This document shows, one piece after another, positions 16,694 through 24,984 of a stretch of 64,000 nucleotides of DNA (position 1 is its first letter; each line of letters opens with the position of its first letter). The DNA lies in NCBI GenBank assembly GCA_002285055.1, contig NQYJ01000002.1:124001-188000 (forward strand). The letters run 5' to 3'. This DNA comes from Candidatus Izimoplasma sp. ZiA1. GTDB taxonomy: Bacteria > Bacillota_I > Bacilli_A > Izemoplasmatales > Izemoplasmataceae. A model generated the notes under the pieces. That model did no database searches. It had not been told where the DNA came from and worked only from the letters and a program-made list of their open reading frames with translations. The translations under genes and the position numbers were made by a program.

Positions 16694-17788
16694 ATGATAA
16701 TAAATGTAAATACTAAAAAAAACTTAAACGACTTTATTTATTTTATTAAAGATATTTATAAGGATGACGAGCATTATGTCTACCCTATTTTTTATGCAGT
16801 AAAGAAAGAACTAAAAAAGTTAGTTTTAGAAGAAAAAACATATAAGGCAATTTTAGCAGTTGAGCAAAATAAAATTAGAGGACGAGTTTTATATACTATT
16901 GAATATAGTAAGAAGCAAAGAAAAAATATTTGTTATTACTCGTTTTTTGATTGCTATAACGATCAAAAGATTGTTGCAGAACTTTTTGATTACATAGAAA
17001 AAGACATGAAAACAAAAAAAATCGATTACATAGAAGGAACTTTCTCTCCATATGATCCAGATACAAGAAGAGGTGTTTTAATTAAAGGATTTAATATAGA
17101 TCCAACTATTTTCACTTCATATAATAAAGAATATTATGGTGGCTTATTAGAAAACTATGGTTTTAATAAGGCGATTGATACAGTTAGTTTAAATGCTAAA
17201 GTTAATGATAAATCTAAAAAAAGACTTAATACTTTGTCTAAGTACTTTAATAGGAGTCATGATGTTAGAATAGATTCTTTAAATTTTAATGATTTAGATA
17301 ATGATTTAAATGATGTTCATGAAATTCTAAAAGTAGCAACAAATGAGATTGTATATCAAGATGCCCCTTCCATAGATTTAGTTGCAGAAGCTGCTAAAAC
17401 ACTTAAACCTTTTATTAATCCTAAGTTCATAAAAATTGCAAGGGAAACTAAAACTGGTATACCAGTAGGTTTTTGTTTAGTACTACCTGATTTTAATCAG
17501 GTTCTTAAAAAAACTAAAGGAAAAATTAGACCCCTAAGAATGTATCTGTTAAAGAGAAAAATCACAAAAGCCAGGGGAACAATGCAATATATAGTTCCTA
17601 GTTATCAAAACACTGGGTTAATAGGGCATATGTTTAAGAGTATTTTTGATGAGTTTGTTAAATTTGGGATAACTGATTTTGAAGCAGGGACAATGATGGA
17701 AAATAATGATAAACCAATAAATGCTTTTAAAAAATTTGGTGGTGAAATAATTAAAGTTTATCGCCTTTATGGTAAGGAGATAAACTAA
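16694..17788 (+). CDS. GNAT-like protein, 364 residues (YghO-type)
   Basis: A soluble protein with features of a large GNAT-related family of about 370-390 residues. It has an N-terminal half with YPIFYAVKKELKKL and a central EGTFSPYDPDTRRGVLIKGF in parts, then a C-terminal acetyltransferase-like core (GIPVGFCLVLPD as strand 4-like, and VPSYQNTGLIGHMFKSIFDEF where acetyl-CoA would bind). The catalytic role is not known to me. ATG 16694 is used because AGGAGG stands just before it, not the ATG at 16676. It overlaps the DUF819 gene by one base, so the two are cotranscribed. Confidence 0.75.
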   Translation: MIINVNTKKNLNDFIYFIKDIYKDDEHYVYPIFYAVKKELKKLVLEEKTYKAILAVEQNKIRGRVLYTIEYSKKQRKNICYYSFFDCYNDQKIVAELFDYIEKDMKTKKIDYIEGTFSPYDPDTRRGVLIKGFNIDPTIFTSYNKEYYGGLLENYGFNKAIDTVSLNAKVNDKSKKRLNTLSKYFNRSHDVRIDSLNFNDLDNDLNDVHEILKVATNEIVYQDAPSIDLVAEAAKTLKPFINPKFIKIARETKTGIPVGFCLVLPDFNQVLKKTKGKIRPLRMYLLKRKITKARGTMQYIVPSYQNTGLIGHMFKSIFDEFVKFGITDFEAGTMMENNDKPINAFKKFGGEIIKVYRLYGKEIN

Positions 17789-18975
17789 TGATATATGCTA
17801 TAATTCAAGCAATTGCTATTTTCTTTGTTCCCTGGATTATCATTAAGAATCATAAATTTGTTATAACGCGATGGATTGGGACTGTTGGAACAGCTTATTT
17901 ACTAGGTATTATAGTATCCCTATTCATTTTCCTTTTAAAGGAAATCGGATTAAGTTTTACAATTAATTCTGATATCGGTGAGATAAGTTCACATCTTGCA
18001 ATAAGTATAGCAATTCCTTTACTTTTATTTAGTTCAAACTTAAGTGAGGCGAAAAAATTAAGTAAAACTGTTTTAAAATCTTTTTTTTCTTTAGTAATCT
18101 CGACAATCATAGTTAGTGCTATCGCATTTTATGTTTATGGAAGAACACTTGAGTTTGGGGGTGAGTTATCAAGTATGGCAGTTGGTTTGTATACTGGTGG
18201 TACTCCTAATTTGAATGCTATAGGCAACATATTTGGACTTGATTCAACGACAATAGGAGTTGCAAATCTATCAGATATGATTATTGGAGCAGTTTTCTAT
18301 ATGTTCTTATTGCTTCTGGCAAAACCACTATTATCAAAGGTTTTAAAGCCATCTGATAATGATAAATATTTAACTGCTCATTCTAATGTTGAGAATACTG
18401 AAATTTTAGATGAAAATAGGTTTATACTAACAAAGGTTTTAGTTAAAAGAGTTTTTTTATCATTCATGATAGCTTTGATTGGTGCATTAATTGGAATAGT
18501 TATATGGGTAGTACTTGGTAGTGTAGATGGGCGTATGAATGACTATCTTGTACCTTCTATGATGTTAACTGTAACAATTGGAGGAATAATATTTAGTTTT
18601 AATAAAAAAATTAGAAGCGCAAAAGGGATGAATTTACTAGGGCAGTATTTTATATTGGTTTTCAGTTTTGCGCTTGCTAGTTCCTTAGATTTTACTCGCA
18701 TGCAAGGTCTGTTTAATGATATATTAATTCTTTACTCAATAATCACTGTGGGTGTCTTATTTGTGCACACATTTATTTCAAGAATAATGAAACTGGATGT
18801 TGATTGCACAATCGTTACTCTTACTGCAGGACTTTATGGACCTGCCTTTGTACCTGCAATTACAAAGCAAATTAAAAATGATAACTTAACAGTTCCTGGG
18901 TTAATAACCGGATCAATAGGATATGCAATAGGAACATTCTTAGGAATGTTGCTGGGATTAATATTTATAGTCTAA
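17788..18975 (+). CDS. DUF819 (YjcL-like) membrane protein, putative transporter
   Basis: A 395-residue, ten- to twelve-helix protein. Two halves carry similar polar helices: the first with AVGLYTGGTPNLNAIG and the second with TAGLYGPAFVPAI, which recalls the inverted-repeat layout of glutamate/bile-acid-type carriers. DUF819 proteins are widespread in Firmicutes and have no fixed substrate; amino-acid or keto-acid transport is a guess. The start lies in the stop codon of the preceding gene, and a bidirectional terminator follows. Confidence 0.82.
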   Translation: MIYAIIQAIAIFFVPWIIIKNHKFVITRWIGTVGTAYLLGIIVSLFIFLLKEIGLSFTINSDIGEISSHLAISIAIPLLLFSSNLSEAKKLSKTVLKSFFSLVISTIIVSAIAFYVYGRTLEFGGELSSMAVGLYTGGTPNLNAIGNIFGLDSTTIGVANLSDMIIGAVFYMFLLLLAKPLLSKVLKPSDNDKYLTAHSNVENTEILDENRFILTKVLVKRVFLSFMIALIGALIGIVIWVVLGSVDGRMNDYLVPSMMLTVTIGGIIFSFNKKIRSAKGMNLLGQYFILVFSFALASSLDFTRMQGLFNDILILYSIITVGVLFVHTFISRIMKLDVDCTIVTLTAGLYGPAFVPAITKQIKNDNLTVPGLITGSIGYAIGTFLGMLLGLIFIV

Positions 18976-18985
18976 AAAAAGCACT

Positions 18986-19019
18986 AAAAAAGAACCTAAA
19001 TTTGAACTAGGTTCTTTTT
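18986..19019. terminator. Bidirectional terminator
   Basis: AAAAAGAACCTA-(nine-base loop)-TAGGTTCTTTTT between convergent genes; the right arm covers the last codons of the minus-strand gene. Confidence 0.85.
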
Positions 19020-19555
19020 ATTTTTCTACTTAGCGTTCTAAAAGTGAAGTAAGTTATGAATGCAACCGAAATAACTATTATAATAAATTTCAACAAAGTT
19101 GAGGTAGAACCAAGCAAACTAAAAAATGTGTTGGGTTCTCTTAACGTTGTTATATGTAAGTCTATAATGATATTTTCAGAAAAATCAAATAGCATAGCAA
19201 GTAGAGGTAAAAAAGCAAGTTTGTACCAATGACAATGTTTATGTAAATGATTACAATATAGACCTCGATACAGTAATATAGATAACAGTGGATAAAATGT
19301 TAATATAAAGCCATAGTCGATAACATGAAGTCTAAAATAATTAGTTCTTTCGAATGAATCCAAAGAATTTATGATTTCAGCAAATTTTGTAGGTGTGTAG
19401 AAAAACAATGTGTCAATCATATCGGATGTATGAAACTTTATCAGTCCAAAGACACTTGATTCCATCAAAAAGAATAATAAGATGGAAAACAAAAATAAAG
19501 TTAGAATATATTTTTTCCCAGAATGATTTTTAATCTTTAAATAAATGTAACTCAT
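19007..19555 (-). CDS. Four-helix membrane protein of unknown function
   Basis: A 182-residue protein with four hydrophobic segments at about 15-38, 78-100, 112-130 and 145-170. A cytoplasmic-looking loop between helices 2 and 3 holds a striking Cys/His group (CNHLHKHCHWYK), and helix 3 carries LLAMLFDFSENI. I do not recognise the family. The ATG is preceded by a GGGGGG ribosome site. The His/Cys group might bind a metal, but that is speculation. Confidence 0.7.
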   Translation of the reverse strand: MSYIYLKIKNHSGKKYILTLFLFSILLFFLMESSVFGLIKFHTSDMIDTLFFYTPTKFAEIINSLDSFERTNYFRLHVIDYGFILTFYPLLSILLYRGLYCNHLHKHCHWYKLAFLPLLAMLFDFSENIIIDLHITTLREPNTFFSLLGSTSTLLKFIIIVISVAFITYFTFRTLSRKIKRT

Positions 19556-19628
19556 AAGTCCCCCCTTATATATCCATTTTTTATTTTATCATAAATATAT
19601 TATAAAACAATAAAATTTTATTATGTTA

Positions 19629-19652
19629 CAAAAAAAGAAGGTTACCCTTCTA
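19629..19652 (-). terminator. Terminator of the 5'-nucleotidase gene
   Basis: On the minus strand AGAAGG-GTAA-CCTTCT followed by seven T; it overlaps the last codons of the gene. Confidence 0.85.
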
Positions 19653-21087
19653 TATTTTTGATAAGTATGTCATTTAAAATATCAAATGTATCATATATTA
19701 GCTTTTGAAGCTTTAATTCATCATATGCTATATCTCTCATTAATAAACCTGTGTTTTCCTCATTGATACCATTTGAGAAGACAGAGTTTGTTTTTGTATA
19801 GATATAATCATTTGTAGCCACTTTGTAGTATGCATCATCATCAAATGTTATATCATCAGCATAATAATTATAATATCCACTCTCAATCAAAGCTTTTAAT
19901 TCTGAGCCTTTAATTTCTGATGTGTATATGTAATTATCAAATGGCCAAATATCATACAAAATACCTGGAGTTATTGCAACTGCATTTCCAACAGTAGCTC
20001 TAGTTCCTCCATAGTTCTGGAAACCAGCAACACTGTTTGTTGCTTTAGCCATAACTTCTGCAATCCAGTTAGAAAGTTCACCTTTGCTATAACTATCGTT
20101 TGAAACTAATAATACTTCATTAAATAAATGTTCTGTTTCTAATAGATATTCTTCAATAAGATCATTTGTTTCTGAATCTTTTGCAAGAAGTAGGGCTTCA
20201 TTATAATCACTTAAATGCTCCACACTTGTTTCACTAACAGTCCCATTATCAAATGTAAATCTAATGTGACCAACATATTTACCATTACTACCAGCTTGAA
20301 TAGCAATTGTTCCATTGTTTGTAGTTTTTTCAACAGCATGTGAATGAGCGTTAAAAATAGCATCAATTTTGTACTCATCTGTCAAATTTTCATAACTAGA
20401 GTTATCACTACCCGAATCATGTGACAATAGAAATACTAAATCAACAGCTTCATTTTCTCTTAAATACTTAGTAGTTTCTAAGATATAAGAAGAAGGGTTT
20501 GCGAACTCATAATCCTCAATTTTATTAGTAGCAATCGATGATTCTAAAGTGCTTCCGGTCATACCAATAATACCGATTTTAATATCTGCTCTTTCGATAA
20601 CTACATAAGGATCAATCCCCTCAGGAATATTTTCAGTTCCTTTGTAAAATGTATTAATAGATAACAGTGGGAAATCAGCTTCACCATTTTCCTCATTACC
20701 ATCAAAGAACTTAGTTACAGTATCAAGACCCCAATCAAACTCATGATTTCCTAAAGCCATAGCATCAAAGCCCATATCATCCATTAAATCAATTGTAGAT
20801 AAACCATTATAATAGTTAGACAATGCGCTTCCTTGAAGCATATCTCCACCTGAAAGTATCACAGTATTATAAGGGTTTTCTTCTTTTTTAGTTTTAAGCA
20901 GGTTTGCAATGTAAGCAGCCCCTAAATAGTCATCCTTTTTTTCGATTGCTCCATGAAAATCATTAAGATAATAAACGTCTAAATAATCGATATGGTCAGG
21001 AATTTCTACTATTGTTTCTGTTTCTTTACATGCGCTTAAAGTAAATACCATTGCTATTGTTAATAGCAAAATTAGTTGTTTTCTCAT
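19642..21087 (-). CDS. 5'-nucleotidase/2',3'-cyclic phosphodiesterase family lipoprotein
   Basis: A surface lipoprotein that dephosphorylates nucleotides outside the cell. The signal peptide ends in the lipobox LSAC with Cys20. The metallophosphatase domain shows its metal ligands in order: NDFHGA (42-47), GGDMLQGS (80-87), GNHEFDWG (113-120), LSHDSG with His223 and NAHSHA with His248/His250. The C-terminal substrate domain begins near residue 325 and contains GGTRAT and WPFDNYIYTSEIKG. Total length 481 is usual. ATG 21087 is preferred over GTG 21099 because AAAGGTGAG precedes it. It is a single gene; with the endonuclease lipoprotein at 37942 it suggests use of extracellular nucleic acids. 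Confidence 0.9.
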   Translation of the reverse strand: MRKQLILLLTIAMVFTLSACKETETIVEIPDHIDYLDVYYLNDFHGAIEKKDDYLGAAYIANLLKTKKEENPYNTVILSGGDMLQGSALSNYYNGLSTIDLMDDMGFDAMALGNHEFDWGLDTVTKFFDGNEENGEADFPLLSINTFYKGTENIPEGIDPYVVIERADIKIGIIGMTGSTLESSIATNKIEDYEFANPSSYILETTKYLRENEAVDLVFLLSHDSGSDNSSYENLTDEYKIDAIFNAHSHAVEKTTNNGTIAIQAGSNGKYVGHIRFTFDNGTVSETSVEHLSDYNEALLLAKDSETNDLIEEYLLETEHLFNEVLLVSNDSYSKGELSNWIAEVMAKATNSVAGFQNYGGTRATVGNAVAITPGILYDIWPFDNYIYTSEIKGSELKALIESGYYNYYADDITFDDDAYYKVATNDYIYTKTNSVFSNGINEENTGLLMRDIAYDELKLQKLIYDTFDILNDILIKNIEG

Positions 21088-21184
21088 AATATCACTCACC
21101 TTTTAACATATAATTTTAACACATTTTTAAAAAAAGCAAAGCATAATTAAATAATATAGTATAATTAAATAGGGGGGTGATAGA

Positions 21185-22144
21185 ATGAATATCACAATAA
21201 GAAAAGAACTTCCTGAGGATTATAGTAAAATAAGCCTTGTAAATTATTTAGCATTTGAAAAAGAGTTTAATTCAAATTATGTATCTGAGAATGGAATGAT
21301 AGACTCAATAAGAAGAAACAAGATATTTTCTAATAATCTGAGTTATGTAGCATTGTATAAAGATGAAATAATTGGACATATAATTTATTTACCATGTAAA
21401 ATGATTTTTAACAAAAAACCTTTATTATGTTTAAGTTTAGGTCCTGTTAGCGTACTACCTCAATATCAAGGTCTTAGAGTTGGGGATAAATTAATTAGAG
21501 AATCACTTATGAATATAAAATCACTAAAGAAATATATAGCAGTACATCTTTTTGGACATCCTAATTACTATCAAAAATTTGGATTCGTTGATAGTTTGAT
21601 TGGAGAGTCCTCAACTGTTATAAGTGATATTGTGCCTTTAAATACACCGCTTTTCACAAGAAATATCATACAAGATGATTTGGATTATTTACACGATAAC
21701 TATAAAAGACTTTATGGTAATGTTGATTTAATTCAACTTTTTGAGAAAGACTTGATGAGTTTTGTTTCGCATAGCCCATCTATTATATGTGAAATGGTAA
21801 TTGATAAAGATAAAAATAGAATTGGATATATAAAACACAAGGTTGGGGAAACTGACACACCTTTACTACTAATTAGTGACACAAAAGATAACTATCTTAA
21901 ACTAGTCAGATACTTGTGTGATAAATACGATAAAAGTCAAGTTCAAGTACCAAACCATGAGGATTCAATAATATACTCGTATTTAAAAGACTATCATCAA
22001 AAACATATAAACAACGTCTACAAAGAAGGAATGATATTCAATATTAGTAATAATGTGGAAGTAAACCATTATATACAAAAAGCACTAAAAACAAAGAAAT
22101 CAGGGCTAATCATTAATTCAAGTGAGTTGGATTTGGTATTGTAA
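21185..22144 (+). CDS. GNAT N-acetyltransferase, Eis-like two-domain type
   Basis: A 319-residue protein. Residues 1-140 are a GNAT domain with the acetyl-CoA loop in LPQYQGLRVGDKLI (the usual Q/R-x2-G-x-G/A is slightly altered) and a PNYYQKFGF end motif. The remaining ~180 residues resemble the second domain seen in Eis-like or YhbS-like enzymes but lack obvious marks. The substrate is unknown. AGGGGGGTGATAGA is a very strong ribosome site. It opens a five-gene plus-strand run (to 24680) containing three acetyltransferases. Confidence 0.82.
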   Translation: MNITIRKELPEDYSKISLVNYLAFEKEFNSNYVSENGMIDSIRRNKIFSNNLSYVALYKDEIIGHIIYLPCKMIFNKKPLLCLSLGPVSVLPQYQGLRVGDKLIRESLMNIKSLKKYIAVHLFGHPNYYQKFGFVDSLIGESSTVISDIVPLNTPLFTRNIIQDDLDYLHDNYKRLYGNVDLIQLFEKDLMSFVSHSPSIICEMVIDKDKNRIGYIKHKVGETDTPLLLISDTKDNYLKLVRYLCDKYDKSQVQVPNHEDSIIYSYLKDYHQKHINNVYKEGMIFNISNNVEVNHYIQKALKTKKSGLIINSSELDLVL

Positions 22145-22798
22145 ATGAATATGAATAAAACACTATTGATATCATCTCTGTTTTTCATTCTTTTAAGTGG
22201 GTTACTTACAATTGTATTTAGTTCAACACTATATCTTATGATGGGATGGAACATGCTACTTGCTGTTATCTCATTATTCTTAATCTTTTTATTCAATAAA
22301 TCAACAAATAGATATCTGAAAATAATTATTTTACTTCTTTGGATTTTGTTCTTTCCAAACACTTTTTACTTAATTACAGATTTAATTCATATTGCTAGAT
22401 TCAATTTCTTTGAGCAAGCGAACTACTCTAGTTATTTTGTTAAGAACATTGAAGGGTATATCTTCATAATTTTTATCCTATTTGGTACAGTAATATCTTT
22501 AAGAATAGGTTTAGAATCACTAAACGAATATATTATATATAATATAGAAAATAAAATATTGAAAATATCCAACTTTATTATTGTGTTATGTATTAGTTTG
22601 TTATCAAGTATTGGAATATTTATTGGACGCTTTTTAAGATTTAACTCATGGGATATTTTGAGTCCACTAAATTTAATGAGTAAAGTAATTAAGGAAATCG
22701 ATAGTTTTGCTATAGCTTTTATTTTACTATTTACAATAGTTCACTTAGTGATAATCTGTTATGATCAATATAAAAGAGGTGTAGTATGGAAAAAATAA
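22145..22798 (+). CDS. DUF1361 membrane protein
   Basis: A 217-residue protein with about six to seven hydrophobic helices. FPNTFYLITDLIHI and GRFLRFNSWDIL are the two conserved blocks I associate with DUF1361. The ATG follows the preceding stop directly, and a good ribosome site is missing, so translation is probably coupled. The function of the family is unknown to me. It overlaps the next gene by 13 bases. Confidence 0.8.
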   Translation: MNMNKTLLISSLFFILLSGLLTIVFSSTLYLMMGWNMLLAVISLFLIFLFNKSTNRYLKIIILLLWILFFPNTFYLITDLIHIARFNFFEQANYSSYFVKNIEGYIFIIFILFGTVISLRIGLESLNEYIIYNIENKILKISNFIIVLCISLLSSIGIFIGRFLRFNSWDILSPLNLMSKVIKEIDSFAIAFILLFTIVHLVIICYDQYKRGVVWKK

Positions 22799-23742
22799 AT
22801 AAAGTTTTACAAGGGAAAAATATAAAGCTTAACCTAATAACTGAAAATGATTTTAATGAGTATTACATATCCGGATTTGTAAATATGGATGAAGAAGTAA
22901 ACTACTTTACTGGAAGTTATGGAGACTATAGTAAAGAGAAAATACTAACATATGTTAAGAGTATAGTTGATGATGATACGAGGTATGATTATCTAATAAG
23001 AGATCTAAACAATAAAATAATTGGTGAAGTTGTAATTAATGAAATAGATTATGAAACAAATAGTTCTAGTTATAGAATTGCAATTTTTAATAGTTGTGAT
23101 TTTAATAAAGGTTATGGAACTAGTGCTTCAAAACTTGTTTTAGATTTTTGCTTCGACGTTTTAGATCTTCACCGAATAGAATTAGAAGTGTATAGTTTTA
23201 ATAAAAGAGGAATAAAAGTTTATAAAAAACTTGGATTTGAGATAGAAGGTATTAGAAGAGACGCCTACATTGTTAATAACAATTATCATGACATAATTGA
23301 AATGGCAATTCTAAATCCAAAACATGATAGGAAATCAGAAGAGAAACTATGTATTGAGGACATTAATCACGATTTTACATCTTCAATAACATTTTTGTAT
23401 TTTGAAGACTATGAGAATGCCACTAATTTTTTTGAAGACACTTTAGAGTTGAAAATGGTGAGTGATAAAGAGTTCGCAAAAATATATTGTATTGGTAAAG
23501 CTTCATATATCGGAATTGTGAAAAAAGCTTCTGGGTCGGTAAAAGAAAGAGTACTGATAAGTATTAACACTAATAATGTTAGCAAAACATATGATAGATT
23601 AAGTAAGTATGATTTAAACCAAACAAAAATCAACATTATAGAACAAATACCTTTAAAATCATTCTTCTTTAAAGGTCCTGAAAATTATGACTTTGAGATT
23701 CAAGAGTTTATTAACAAGGAAGACAAAATAATATTTGAGTGA
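22786..23742 (+). CDS. GNAT acetyltransferase fused to a glyoxalase/bleomycin-resistance-like domain
   Basis: A 318-residue two-domain protein. Residues ~10-182 are a RimJ/RimL-type GNAT domain: NKGYGTSASKLVLDFCFDVL around the acetyl-CoA site and RIELEVYSFNKRGIKVYKKLGFE at the end. Residues ~195-312 look like half of a VOC fold (YFEDYENATNFFEDTLELKM, then GPENYDFEIQEF), where metal ligands are not obvious. Either domain alone is linked to antibiotic or protein modification; the pair suggests a sensor or resistance role, which is inference. AGAGGTG precedes the ATG. Confidence 0.8.
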   Translation: MEKINKVLQGKNIKLNLITENDFNEYYISGFVNMDEEVNYFTGSYGDYSKEKILTYVKSIVDDDTRYDYLIRDLNNKIIGEVVINEIDYETNSSSYRIAIFNSCDFNKGYGTSASKLVLDFCFDVLDLHRIELEVYSFNKRGIKVYKKLGFEIEGIRRDAYIVNNNYHDIIEMAILNPKHDRKSEEKLCIEDINHDFTSSITFLYFEDYENATNFFEDTLELKMVSDKEFAKIYCIGKASYIGIVKKASGSVKERVLISINTNNVSKTYDRLSKYDLNQTKINIIEQIPLKSFFFKGPENYDFEIQEFINKEDKIIFE

Positions 23743-23749
23743 GGTAGTT

Positions 23750-24175
23750 ATGGACCATATTGTATATTTAGACACAAGTTCTAAGGAACTAGACAATTTA
23801 ATATCCAAAGAAAAAAGTTATATTATTAGAGGTGCAGCAGGACGAAAAATACCATATAACAGAGTAAAAGAAGGAGATTCATTATACTTTGTTAATAACA
23901 ATGGTGAAGGGTTAATTAAAGCTAAAGGATTAGTAAAAAACACAATTTTTACAGATAAACTAAACGAAGAAGATTCATGTAAAATATTTGATATATACAA
24001 TAAAAAAGCTTTGTTAACATCTAAAGCTATTAGTAGATTTAGAGGTAAAAGATATCTATCATTAATAGAGGTAAAAAAATTTGAAGTAATAACACCATTT
24101 ACTTTTGATAAAACTAATTTTCAGAATATGGATGATTGGTTAATTGTTGGTGAAATAAGTCGAGTTAAAATATAG
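23750..24175 (+). CDS. PUA-like (EVE/ASCH-type) small protein
   Basis: A 141-residue soluble protein. The pattern KSYIIRGAAGRKIPYNRVKEGD, then LYFVNNNGEGLIKAKG and a C-terminal ITPFTF strand resembles the compact beta barrel of EVE/ASCH/PUA domains, which bind modified nucleic acid bases or RNA. I cannot assign it to one of them with certainty. ATG 23750 is used with GTGAGG before it, instead of the TTG at 23735 inside the preceding gene. It is cotranscribed with acetyltransferase genes on both sides. Confidence 0.6.
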   Translation: MDHIVYLDTSSKELDNLISKEKSYIIRGAAGRKIPYNRVKEGDSLYFVNNNGEGLIKAKGLVKNTIFTDKLNEEDSCKIFDIYNKKALLTSKAISRFRGKRYLSLIEVKKFEVITPFTFDKTNFQNMDDWLIVGEISRVKI

Positions 24176-24182
24176 GAGAATT

Positions 24183-24680
24183 ATGTCTAATTTAATAATT
24201 AAAGAAACAAAAACAGAAGATTTAATTAATATACTAAAACTTTGGAATGATGGAGACACAATGAAATATGTTGGGTTCCCAAATGGGTTAGGAATTACAT
24301 TAGAAAACCTAGAAAAATGGTTAAAAAATATCAATATAAATGAAAAAAGAAAACACTACAGCATATATGAAAATAGTATTGGTTATTGTGGAGAAACTTA
24401 TTACGAAATTGATAATGAACACGACCTAGCGACACTTGACATAAAGTTATTAAAGAAAGCAAGAGGAAAAGGAATTGCTTCTAAAGCCTTATCAAATACA
24501 ATAAGTACTGTATTTGATAATAATCTTGCATCAAGAGCATATGTTGACCCTAATCCTTTAAATAAAGATGCTTTTAAATTGTATGAAAAGTTAGGCTTTT
24601 ATAAAAAACAAAGACCAAAACATTTAGAACCATATGAAACATATTTAGAAATCAATAAAAACACTTTCAAAAAACGATAA
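24183..24680 (+). CDS. GNAT N-acetyltransferase (RimJ/RimL-like)
   Basis: A 165-residue single-domain GNAT protein. The acetyl-CoA-binding segment is KKARGKGIASKALSNTI, and the last strands read ASRAYVDPNPLNKDAFKLYEKLGF in parts, which is the usual asparagine-lysine-alanine context of this branch. Target unknown (ribosomal protein, amino acid or drug). TAGGAGAATT is the ribosome site, seven bases after the stop of the PUA-like gene. A hairpin terminator ends the run. Confidence 0.85.
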   Translation: MSNLIIKETKTEDLINILKLWNDGDTMKYVGFPNGLGITLENLEKWLKNININEKRKHYSIYENSIGYCGETYYEIDNEHDLATLDIKLLKKARGKGIASKALSNTISTVFDNNLASRAYVDPNPLNKDAFKLYEKLGFYKKQRPKHLEPYETYLEINKNTFKKR

Positions 24681-24702
24681 ATATTGTATTTATTGTTTTT
24701 TT
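24674..24702 (+). terminator. Intrinsic terminator of the acetyltransferase run
   Basis: ACGATAAATA-TTG-TATTTATTGT followed by T; the stem is AT-rich with one G-T pair, so it is weaker than the others. Confidence 0.6.
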
Positions 24703-24984
24703 AACGACTGTTTAGTCAAATAACTTACATTGTATCGTTTATCAAAGATAGATAGTTTACAAAGTAAAAAGCTTTTAATAAAGCTCTGTATCCCAGTATT
24801 ATGTAAATAATATAAAAATCTAATTTCTATAAAAATAAGAAAAAGCACACAGTAATAGTCTTTTTCCATATTTTTACTATATATTTCTCTTTGATATTCG
24901 GAATAGTAATAAATACCGATTTTCCTTTACTTTTTATTTTTATGTGGTAAACTTAATTGTTTTGTGTTTACAAGGAGTGATAAA
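24703..24984 (+). other. Long leader region of the RNA helicase gene
   Basis: About 280 bases without a gene. GAAAAAG and CTTTTTC at roughly 24838-24866 could pair with a 14-base loop. AGCTTT/AAAGCT repeats near 24770-24785 could also pair. I see no classified riboswitch or tRNA. DEAD-box helicase genes of the CsdA/CshA type often have long structured leaders that respond to cold; whether this one does is only inference. Confidence 0.35.
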
